Below are positions 1-5,796 of a stretch of DNA of 6,263 nucleotides, one piece after another. Location of the stretch: positions 1 through 6,263 of the forward strand of contig CABSKZ010000176.1 of assembly GCA_902478395.1 (NCBI GenBank), written 5' to 3'. The stretch is from an uncultured Eubacteriales bacterium (GTDB taxonomy: Bacteria; Bacillota; Clostridia; UBA1381; UBA9506). The number at the start of each line of letters is the position of its first letter. Position 1 is the stretch's first letter. Made by a program: the position numbers and the translations under genes. The notes under the pieces were generated by a model. That model saw only the letters and a program-made list of their open reading frames with translations. It was not told where the DNA came from and searched no databases.

Positions 1-116
1 GAGATTAATTCAGTTAATTATGAAGAAGTATTTTGGATAATTTCGGGTAGTTTTTTACAATGAAAACACAAATTTTATGAACGAGAAACGGAATGTAGTT
101 TGGCTGTTTATACAAA

Positions 117-153
117 ACAGGGGCCGGAACAATCAAACTGTTCCGGCCCCTGT
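117..153 (-). terminator. Intrinsic terminator of the protease/stalk-protein operon
   Basis: A perfect 15-bp inverted repeat (117-131 with 139-153, GC-rich core GGGGCCGG) encloses a 7-nt loop. Read on the minus strand it is followed by TTTTGTATAAA, a short U-tract. The hairpin begins 7 nt after the stop codon of the 653-residue protein, so it ends that transcription unit. On the plus strand no comparable T-run follows, so it probably works mainly in one direction. Confidence 0.9.
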
Positions 154-160
154 GGTCTGT

Positions 161-2122
161 TTATTCGAAGTCTATAGATTCCAAAATTTTTGACTGTATT
201 TCTTCTGCATAGGAGCCATAAGCGGTTTCCGGCACACTAAACATAGCCGAGCAAACTCCGTCGCTGCTTTTAAATAAATATTGACAGTAAATATAAGCCT
301 CGTTATCTCCCGCCCTCCGGTAAACTATCTTTAACATTTCCCGCCCATCTACCTTTATTTTTTCTCCGGAAGTTTTCAGCTTGCATTTTTTATCCTTGCG
401 GATCTGTTCGACAAATGACTCGCTGACAGCTGATAAAGGCGTACTGCTTTTTGTGTTTTCAATTTTTCCAATGCTGAATAACATTCCTGTATTTGTGTCC
501 AGGTGCATATTAAAACTACCGGCAGCTACCTGCTTCCATGACGTTGGAAGCTTATAGATTAAGCTACAAGCGTTCAGTTTATGTTCCGTCATTGTTTCTG
601 CTTCGTCCAGATTCCGGTTTGACAATTTTCCTACTTTTCCCTGATCAAGCTCTTCCGCCGCGAAAGACGCTAAAATTGCATCCAGCTTACTTTTGTCTTT
701 CTGCAACACTTCTACAGCAACATTATATCCATAATCTCCGATTGAGAAAAATACGTCCCACATCACTGTCTTTTTCAATTCCCCATTTTGTAAATTTTCA
801 TAATATACCGCATCAATATTCCCAATTTTGGTGTTTTTCAATTCCGAATAGGTGGATAATTCCGGATTGGTCATTTTTATATTATGACTTCTGTCCCGTT
901 CTGCCCATTGGTTGATACTGCCGACCGAGTCCAGGGAGTAAATGCCGACAGATACGCGGGAACCGGCATAGGTATCGTTCTGAAACAGTAATAGATCAAA
1001 TTCATTCAGAATATTGGAATTTGAATAATCCATTAAATCCGCCGGCACCTTGATGGAAAACTTCATGTCCTTGTTATCAAACACGCGGTATCCGGCGCTG
1101 TCAACATCGGAAAGGTCCTCAATTCCTGTAGGATTATTATAATTCATCGCAAAGCTTCCGCAGACTTCTTTCAGTTCTGTTTTTAAGGCCGCATCATCCA
1201 TTGCCGCACCCGTAGAATATGCAACAACATACACCAGCTTATTTTCGATAACAGCAACGCGCTCAAATGAATATTCATCTTTAGAGCGGTATTCCAATAT
1301 CGCGTAATCGTTACCGTCAATGCCTTTCTCCTTTTTTTGCTCAATCAGCGTAAATTCCTTACTTCTATCTTTCTGCTGGGTAACAATTTCATCGAGCGAA
1401 ACTTTCGGATTGTCCGTAATAGAAACCAATATCACTGCATCGCCGCCGTCCGCTTCGAACGCGTTTAATCTTCCGTCAAAAGAACGATAGGCAAGCTTCA
1501 TCGACTTTACATTATCCATTGACCATTTCAAATAGCTGTCGCCAATCCGCTCTTTACTCGACCGCTTCAAAATTAAAGAATAGTCTTTAATACTGTAACT
1601 GACCGTATTTTCTTTTTTTACAGTGATAGATGCGTCTTTGTCATTATATCCGACATCCGCCCCAAAGTTTTCTGTAATGAAACGCAAAGGTACCATCGTT
1701 ACACCGTCTTTCAATTCAGGTGCTTCAAGCAGTTCCAGTTCCTGCCCATTTACCTTTGCTGTCTTTTTTCCGATTTGAAGAATAATTGTTACATCTGAAT
1801 AGTTCAGCGTAATTGTCTGTGTATTCCCATCCCAATCGACTTGCGCTCCGAAAGCCTCTGTTATTACACGCAAAGGAACCAGAGTTGTACCCTCAACGAC
1901 ATAAGGCTTTTCGACTTCAACAGATTCGCCGTTGATTTTTAAAATCTCATCGCCCACTTTGAAAGCAATCTCGACGTCTGATTTTTTCTCCAACGCCTGT
2001 TCGACTTTTTTCTGTGCCTCGTCTTTCTCCGTCGCGTCCTCGGTCCCGGCCGCAAAAGCACTTCCGCTTCCTGCAAGCAACAACACCGACAACAAAACTG
2101 CAATTCCTTTTTTCATTTCCAT
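161..2122 (-). CDS. Exported stalk-domain protein (copper amine oxidase N-terminal-like) with three diverged C-terminal repeats
   Basis: This is a predicted secreted or surface protein of 653 residues; its biochemical role is unknown. A Sec signal peptide (residues 1 to about 25: Met-Glu-Met-Lys-Lys, hydrophobic core, AFA|AG-type cleavage) is followed by a charged linker (about 27-50) rich in Lys and Glu. A complete stalk module follows (about 55-170), with its two signature motifs at 82-99 (VPLRVITEAFGAQVDWDG) and 144-157 (VPLRFITENFGADV). The remaining 480 residues have no motif I recognise, but read as three copies of one alpha/beta domain of about 145 residues (about 177-326, 345-490, 511-653). 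Each copy ends in a helix closing on an SFA- or SI-type pattern. Resemblance to a PsbP/DUF1795-like fold is only an impression. The start at 2122 is preferred to the Met two codons later because GGGGAG (2129-2134) lies 6 nt upstream. The gene sits 49 nt after the protease gene on the same strand and very likely shares its transcript. Despite the module's name, nothing indicates amine oxidase activity. Confidence 0.9.
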   Translation of the reverse strand: MEMKKGIAVLLSVLLLAGSGSAFAAGTEDATEKDEAQKKVEQALEKKSDVEIAFKVGDEILKINGESVEVEKPYVVEGTTLVPLRVITEAFGAQVDWDGNTQTITLNYSDVTIILQIGKKTAKVNGQELELLEAPELKDGVTMVPLRFITENFGADVGYNDKDASITVKKENTVSYSIKDYSLILKRSSKERIGDSYLKWSMDNVKSMKLAYRSFDGRLNAFEADGGDAVILVSITDNPKVSLDEIVTQQKDRSKEFTLIEQKKEKGIDGNDYAILEYRSKDEYSFERVAVIENKLVYVVAYSTGAAMDDAALKTELKEVCGSFAMNYNNPTGIEDLSDVDSAGYRVFDNKDMKFSIKVPADLMDYSNSNILNEFDLLLFQNDTYAGSRVSVGIYSLDSVGSINQWAERDRSHNIKMTNPELSTYSELKNTKIGNIDAVYYENLQNGELKKTVMWDVFFSIGDYGYNVAVEVLQKDKSKLDAILASFAAEELDQGKVGKLSNRNLDEAETMTEHKLNACSLIYKLPTSWKQVAAGSFNMHLDTNTGMLFSIGKIENTKSSTPLSAVSESFVEQIRKDKKCKLKTSGEKIKVDGREMLKIVYRRAGDNEAYIYCQYLFKSSDGVCSAMFSVPETAYGSYAEEIQSKILESIDFE

Positions 2123-2149
2123 ACAACTCTCCCCTTCTCATTATTTATT

Positions 2150-2170
2150 TGCATGTGTGATTGACATGCA
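2150..2170 (-). other. Small hairpin between the protease and stalk-protein genes
   Basis: A 7-bp inverted repeat, TGCATGT (2150-2156) and ACATGCA (2164-2170), with a 7-nt loop begins 1 nt after the protease stop codon. On the minus strand it is followed by AAATAAATAATG rather than a U-run, so it is not an intrinsic terminator. It could mark a processing or 3'-end-protecting structure in a shared transcript, or be chance. Confidence 0.35.
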
Positions 2171-2171
2171 T

Positions 2172-3314
2172 TTATTCGGATAACGCGATAGCCATATCGC
2201 GAAATTCCCCGTTTGACCACACCGTTAATGCAACGGTTTGGCCCGGCAGATAGCTTTTCATAATCTCATTCCATTCAATAATGCTGTGAACGCCTTTGCC
2301 GTTAACAGCCGTTACAACATCACCGACAGTCAAGCCAGCCTCCTTTGCGGCGGAGGTTTCATTCATCGCTTTAATGGTCAGGCCGTTTTGGGTCGGAAGG
2401 CCATAGGCGGCGACCCAATCTTCTTCAAAAGTCACACCGATATTTGGTCTGCGCACTTTTCCATATGTATCGAACTGGTTTAGGACATAGCGGACTGTAT
2501 CAATCGGAATTGAAAAACACATTCCCTCAACGCCAACGCCGGAGAACTTGGAAGAATTGATTCCCACAACCTCTCCGCGCAAGTTTACAAGGGGGCCGCC
2601 GCTGTTTCCCGGATTAATCGCCGTGTCTGTCTGAATCAAGTTGTAGTCGCTAAAAAGCGCCCGGTTCACCCCGCTGACGATGCCACTTGTCGCAGAATTG
2701 CGCAATGACATAGAAAGCGGCGTTCCGAGCGCCACAACTGTTTCTCCCACTTCTATCTGACCTGCTTCCGCCAGCTTGGCTACAGTCAGGCCCAATTTAT
2801 CAATTTTTACTACCGCAAGATCTGATTTTTCATCAATACATTTAATACGTCCGGTATAGCCTTCGCCATTGGACAGCACCACAATAATATTATTCATGTC
2901 TTTTACAACATGAGCATTCGTTAATATTTCGCCTCCGGCTTTAACAACCACTCCAGTTCCGATTGCTACCCCATCTGCATATTTATCTTGATAGCTCGCG
3001 GCCGCGCCGCCATCAACATTCCCGATGATGCCAACCACACTGGGGCTAAGGCGTTCCACAATTTTAGGAATCAACTGCCCTGATGAACCAGTGGTAATGG
3101 TAACTGTTCCCGTTTCCCCATTCCAATCTACATTTGCGCCCAAATTTTCAGAAACTGCCCGCAGAGGGACATAGGTCAAATCATCCTGAATGTAAGAGGG
3201 AATGTCTATCGCTTCATTGTTGACAACAATTTTAGGTCCGCCTCCCTGTGCGAAGGCCTGCGCGAACAAGGATACTGAAAATACTGCAAGTGTACAGATT
3301 CCGAGTTTTTTCAT
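2172..3314 (-). CDS. htrA: Exported HtrA/DegP-like serine protease with N-terminal half stalk module and C-terminal PDZ domain
   Basis: This is a trypsin-fold (S1C family) endopeptidase, expected to degrade or process misfolded or specific proteins outside the membrane. It has 380 residues in three parts after a signal peptide (1 to about 23, AFA|Q-type). The first is half of a copper-amine-oxidase-like stalk module (about 28-75), with one signature motif VPLRAVSENLGANVDW at 49-64. The second is the protease domain (about 82-285), with the full catalytic triad visible: His135 in TNAHVV, Asp165 in KSDLAVV and Ser238 in NPGNSGGPL. The third is one PDZ domain (about 290-378), with the NIGV strand at 291-294 and AGLTVGDVVTAVNG at 326-339. 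Many Gram-positive HtrA proteins are held by an N-terminal transmembrane helix; here there is a cleavable-looking signal plus the stalk half module. AGGGGGAG (3320-3327) lies 5 nt before the ATG and fixes the start. It is the first gene of a probable two-gene operon. The family assignment is secure; the substrate is unknown, and the symbol is family-level only. Confidence 0.95.
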   Translation of the reverse strand: MKKLGICTLAVFSVSLFAQAFAQGGGPKIVVNNEAIDIPSYIQDDLTYVPLRAVSENLGANVDWNGETGTVTITTGSSGQLIPKIVERLSPSVVGIIGNVDGGAAASYQDKYADGVAIGTGVVVKAGGEILTNAHVVKDMNNIIVVLSNGEGYTGRIKCIDEKSDLAVVKIDKLGLTVAKLAEAGQIEVGETVVALGTPLSMSLRNSATSGIVSGVNRALFSDYNLIQTDTAINPGNSGGPLVNLRGEVVGINSSKFSGVGVEGMCFSIPIDTVRYVLNQFDTYGKVRRPNIGVTFEEDWVAAYGLPTQNGLTIKAMNETSAAKEAGLTVGDVVTAVNGKGVHSIIEWNEIMKSYLPGQTVALTVWSNGEFRDMAIALSE

Positions 3315-3374
3315 TGTGACTCCCCCTGTTGTAAATATTTTGTTTTCGTTCGACGAGATGTCGGATTTGGTATT

Positions 3375-3404
3375 ATTTTACCACATCTAACCAACATTTG
3401 TCAA
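3375..3404 (-). promoter_or_regulatory. Sigma-A-type extended -10 promoter for the protease operon
   Basis: On the minus strand there is a perfect -35 TTGACA (3399-3404), an 18-nt spacer, and -10 TAAAAT (3375-3380) preceded by TG one base away (extended -10). Transcription would start near 3368, giving a leader of roughly 54 nt before the protease ATG. I see no operator or riboswitch in the leader. Confidence 0.8.
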
Positions 3405-3450
3405 TCCCAAATTTTATCAATTGAAAATATCTATTAGCAGTCTCATCATT

Positions 3451-3471
3451 AAAAAGTCGAAAAAACTTTTT
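3451..3471. promoter_or_regulatory. A/T-tract inverted repeat upstream of the two divergent promoters
   Basis: AAAAAGT (3451-3457) and ACTTTTT (3465-3471) form a 7-bp inverted repeat around a 7-nt spacer, directly abutting the -35 of the plus-strand promoter. The A-tracts could act as an UP element for that promoter, or the repeat could be a protein-binding site. In such AT-rich DNA a chance repeat is also plausible. Confidence 0.3.
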
Positions 3472-3500
3472 TTGCAGAACTAAAAATATTATGATATGAT
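3472..3500 (+). promoter_or_regulatory. Sigma-A-type extended -10 promoter for the plus-strand stalk gene
   Basis: TTGCAG (3472-3477) as -35, a 17-nt spacer, then TATGAT (3495-3500) with TG at 3492-3493, giving an extended -10. The expected start of transcription is near 3507, about 40 nt before the TTG start. It diverges from the protease promoter, with about 67 bp between the two -35 boxes. Confidence 0.75.
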
Positions 3501-3547
3501 GGTTTATAAACGAAAGCATTCAATCTTAACAAAACGAGGTGAAGAAC

Positions 3548-3979
3548 TTGAAACGGGGTCTATATGCAATTTTCATTATTTTTATATTGATTGTGCCGCT
3601 ATCTCCCCAAGCACTCGCCCAAGAAAAGATTATTGTTCAGTTAAACGATAATGAAATTCTTTTCGAGCAAGTGCCAAAGTTACAGGACGAGCGCATGTTG
3701 GTTCCTCTGCGTGCGCTCCTTGAAGCGCTGGGGGCAGATGTCTACTGGTCCGCAGACTCGGAACTTATCGTCGCAGCAAAAGGTGATAGGCTTTTGCTGC
3801 TAGAAATCGGATTTCGAGATCTGGCTATCTACAACTGTTCCGGTCATGATACGTTTGAGAACTTTATACAGGCCGTTTCCAATTTAAACATATATTCCCC
3901 TGTATCGTCTTGTTCAATTGGATGCACCTCTTCAAATGATAAACGGACGGACATTTGTCCCCATCAGGGCAATATGTGA
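3548..3979 (+). CDS. N-terminal fragment: signal peptide and first half of a stalk module
   Basis: This is the translatable 5' part of the interrupted gene, 143 residues. The signal peptide (1-24, hydrophobic IIFILIV core, ALA|Q cleavage) is followed by a stalk half module with VPLRALLEALGADVYW at 52-67 and the strand LLLLEIG at 82-88. After about residue 95 the sequence no longer follows the family, and it ends out of frame at TGA 3977-3979. The start is taken as TTG 3548 because GAGGTGA (3536-3542) lies 5 nt before it. The in-frame GTG at 3539 lies inside that site and cannot use it. If translated, the product would be a short exported polypeptide with an unfinished module, probably unstable. 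Confidence 0.6.
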   Translation: MKRGLYAIFIIFILIVPLSPQALAQEKIIVQLNDNEILFEQVPKLQDERMLVPLRALLEALGADVYWSADSELIVAAKGDRLLLLEIGFRDLAIYNCSGHDTFENFIQAVSNLNIYSPVSSCSIGCTSSNDKRTDICPHQGNM

Positions 3980-4949
3980 AGCACTGGACATTTCTGTGCC
4001 TTGGGACGGCGTCACCTCATCCGTTCATCTTAATTGCAGCGACACTTTTTTAAACCAGCCAAACAAGGAAAAACAATTTGCAGATGATTGTATTGATTTC
4101 TTTGAGAAGATAATACAAGAGGAAGCAGAAAAGTATGGGGACAGAATTGAATACCCATTAGAAAAAATTGATTTAAACCATAACGGCAACTATATGCTTG
4201 TTATGACCAGATACAACACTGGGGAAATAAGCGTTATAACCGATACCGCCCTTTTAAAGGAGAACCGGGATACCATGTCCGTCAGCAACAACGGTAGTAT
4301 TTATGCGACGACTCCTGACGGCATGTTTGGCTTATATCTTGATGGTAAATGCATTGATAGCGTCCCCTTTGACAATACGCTAACCTATACAATCAATTAT
4401 GGAACGCTGGAGGAGCGTTTTAGGTCGATAAATAGGTTAACGTTACAATTGCTGACAGGTGCAGATGTTTTTCAGGAAGATACCTACTATACGATTCTCA
4501 AACGAAAAAATAAAGACTTCTATCAGTATTACACTTATGTCCATGGTACGGAGCGAGATAGTATTTCCGGGCTTTTCGAAGTCGACATCAGCAGCCAGCC
4601 GCCGAAGATTGAATCTGGTAATTCTGGAATCATAGCGTTTTTCAATCTAGACTACAATAGGTACCGTTATTATGACACGCGCTCCGGAGTTTTATCACCT
4701 CAGTTTAGAAACGTAAAAGCAGTAATGGATAATGTTGTGCTTTATTCAGAACAGGATTCCACCGGGGTCACAATCAGCATACGGAATATGTTTGATGAAA
4801 ATAAACTTTATTTTGAAACCAAAAACGCGCTTTCGGATAGCAGTTATATTGATGAGCTGGTAAGCGCTCGGTTTCTTGATAATAAAACGGTTGAGCTCTC
4901 CTATATGGATGCAAATGGTTTAAAAACTGAAATTCTTCAGTTCAGATAG
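3918..4949 (+). CDS. C-terminal fragment: second half of stalk module and unrecognised C-terminal region
   Basis: This is the 3' part of the interrupted gene, 343 residues if counted from TTG 3918. It opens inside the stalk module (LDAPLQMINGRTF, then VPIRAICEALDISVPWDG at 14-31), so it lacks the signal peptide and first motif. Neither TTG 3918 nor ATG 3936 has a convincing Shine-Dalgarno site; the frame is open back to a TAA at 3885-3887. Independent translation is therefore doubtful. From about residue 45 the sequence has a charged helix (about 50-72) and then some 270 residues rich in Tyr, Asp and Thr that look mostly beta. A segment near SNNGSIYATTPDGMFGLYLDG suggests propeller-like blades, but I do not recognise a family and propose no function. 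The frame ends at TAG 4947-4949. Confidence 0.6.
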   Translation: MDAPLQMINGRTFVPIRAICEALDISVPWDGVTSSVHLNCSDTFLNQPNKEKQFADDCIDFFEKIIQEEAEKYGDRIEYPLEKIDLNHNGNYMLVMTRYNTGEISVITDTALLKENRDTMSVSNNGSIYATTPDGMFGLYLDGKCIDSVPFDNTLTYTINYGTLEERFRSINRLTLQLLTGADVFQEDTYYTILKRKNKDFYQYYTYVHGTERDSISGLFEVDISSQPPKIESGNSGIIAFFNLDYNRYRYYDTRSGVLSPQFRNVKAVMDNVVLYSEQDSTGVTISIRNMFDENKLYFETKNALSDSSYIDELVSARFLDNKTVELSYMDANGLKTEILQFR

Positions 4950-4957
4950 ACTATACT

Positions 4958-4997
4958 AAAATACCCCCTCCAAACAAAGACTGGAGGGGGATATTTT
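4958..4997. terminator. Bidirectional intrinsic terminator between convergent genes
   Basis: The core stem CCCCCTCCA (4964-4972) with TGGAGGGGG (4982-4990) around a 9-nt loop is perfect. It is extended by six A-T pairs (4958-4963 with 4992-4997) past one bulged base at 4991. On the plus strand the GC stem is followed by ATATTTT, on the minus strand by TATTTTAG. It therefore serves both the stalk gene ending at 4949 and the amidohydrolase, whose TAA (4996-4998) overlaps the outer stem. Confidence 0.88.
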
Positions 4998-5778
4998 ACA
5001 ACTGAAGCAGATTGTACGCATTTTTCCAAAGAATTTGTTTCTGTTCTTCCTGCGACAGTTCCAGCTTGTCGAAACAGTCGAACTCTTCTTTATGCAGAGC
5101 CAGCGGATAGTCGGTCCCAAACAGCACTTTGTCAGCGCCGTGACGCCGGATTAACTCCCTTGAGCGTTCCGGCGGCAGGAAACGGATAGAACTGGAGGTA
5201 TCAATATAGCAATTCTCACCAATGATATACCGCTCCGCCTCATCCCATTCTGAATAGCCGCCCATATGGGCGGCTATCACCGTCATCTTCGGGTACCTCT
5301 TCATGATATTCGCCAGCCGGCGTGGTGTTGCCCCGTCTGAATTTTTGTCTCCCACGTGCATTAGCACCGGAAAACGCCCTTCTATCTGCTCATAAATCGG
5401 AAACATTTTTTCATCGTCGATTTTGAACCCCTGAAAAATCGGGTGCAGTTTGATCCCACGCAAACCGAGCTTTTCGATGCGGTCTAGTTCCGCCTCGATA
5501 TTTGTGTACGCATAATGCAGCGTTCCAAAGCCGATAATGTTTTCATTCGTCAGCGACGCCGTGTAGGTGTTGATTTTCTCCACCTGGCTCGGCTTTGTTG
5601 CCGTTGCGTGAATAACCATCTTGTCTATATGATTTTCCTTCATGCTCTCAAGCACATAATAGAACAGGCCGTTTGCCGCAAGCGGGATATCGTAATACTC
5701 GTTAAGCTGCTGGGCGGCTTTTAACGCAATTTTGTCATGAAATGCGTGAGCATGAAAATCTACTATTTTCCTTTCCAA
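4996..5778 (-). CDS. Metal-dependent amidohydrolase (TIM-barrel, Amidohydro_2-type)
   Basis: A predicted cytoplasmic hydrolase or decarboxylase of the amidohydrolase superfamily (PF04909/COG2159-like), 260 residues and essentially complete. The metal ligands expected of the fold are visible: HxH at His9 and His11 (DFHAHAF), GIKLHP at 108-113, His141 (VLMHVGD), His171 (AAHMGG) and the late Asp223 in FGTDYP. The substrate cannot be inferred; relatives act on varied carboxylated or cyclic compounds. Translation starts at TTG (5776-5778), with GAGGAA (5787-5792) 8 nt upstream. The next in-frame Met, residue 46, would remove the HxH motif, so the TTG start is needed. The gene lies 18 nt after the purD stop on the same strand, with its Shine-Dalgarno site in that gap, so it is probably co-transcribed with purD. 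No signal peptide is present. Confidence 0.92.
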   Translation of the reverse strand: MERKIVDFHAHAFHDKIALKAAQQLNEYYDIPLAANGLFYYVLESMKENHIDKMVIHATATKPSQVEKINTYTASLTNENIIGFGTLHYAYTNIEAELDRIEKLGLRGIKLHPIFQGFKIDDEKMFPIYEQIEGRFPVLMHVGDKNSDGATPRRLANIMKRYPKMTVIAAHMGGYSEWDEAERYIIGENCYIDTSSSIRFLPPERSRELIRRHGADKVLFGTDYPLALHKEEFDCFDKLELSQEEQKQILWKNAYNLLQL

Positions 5779-5796
5779 TCTGATTCTTCCTCTTTC

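Larger units (their letters stand above)
3548..4949 (+). pseudogene. Interrupted exported stalk-domain protein gene (two frames)
   Basis: The two plus-strand reading frames here together make one gene: signal peptide plus first half of a stalk module in one frame (3548 to about 3840), then the second half plus a long C-terminal region in the +1 frame (about 3905-4949). Joined, they would give an exported protein of roughly 440 residues with the same front-end design as the neighbouring 653-residue protein. Between the conserved LEIG (ends 3811) and VPIR (starts 3957) there are 145 nt, against 75 nt in the intact neighbour. One net insertion of about 70 nt would therefore explain both the extra length and the frame change. 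The promoter, Shine-Dalgarno site and terminator all look intact and the 3' frame is open over more than 1 kb, so the break may be recent. A sequencing error alone would not explain the extra length. Confidence 0.7.

Noticed and set aside
1..63. Open plus-strand frame of 20 codons running from the window edge to TGA 61-63, possibly the end of an upstream gene
   Set aside because: An open stretch this short is expected by chance in more than a third of cases, the residues match nothing I know, and no terminator with a plus-strand T-run follows. Sequence to the left would decide it.
538..915. Plus-strand open frame of 125 codons antisense to the 653-residue protein
   Set aside because: It is a shadow of the real gene: no ribosome-binding site, composition typical of antisense reading, and the minus-strand frame has clear domains.
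161..2122. Annotation as a copper amine oxidase
   Set aside because: Only the N-terminal stalk-type module is present; the catalytic domain with its topaquinone tyrosine and copper histidines is absent.
3833..3843. AACTGTTCCGG shared with the terminator arm at 136-146, as a possible mobile repeat
   Set aside because: An 11-nt match is expected by chance a few times among all position pairs in a window of this size, and the flanks do not extend it.
3812..3956. Programmed ribosomal frameshift joining the two halves of the plus-strand stalk gene
   Set aside because: No slippery run with a following stem or internal Shine-Dalgarno site was evident, and a frameshift would not explain the roughly 70 surplus nucleotides.
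3539..3979. Independent small protein gene starting at GTG 3539
   Set aside because: The first part is clearly the signal peptide and half module of a longer stalk protein, and the ribosome-binding site fits TTG 3548 better.
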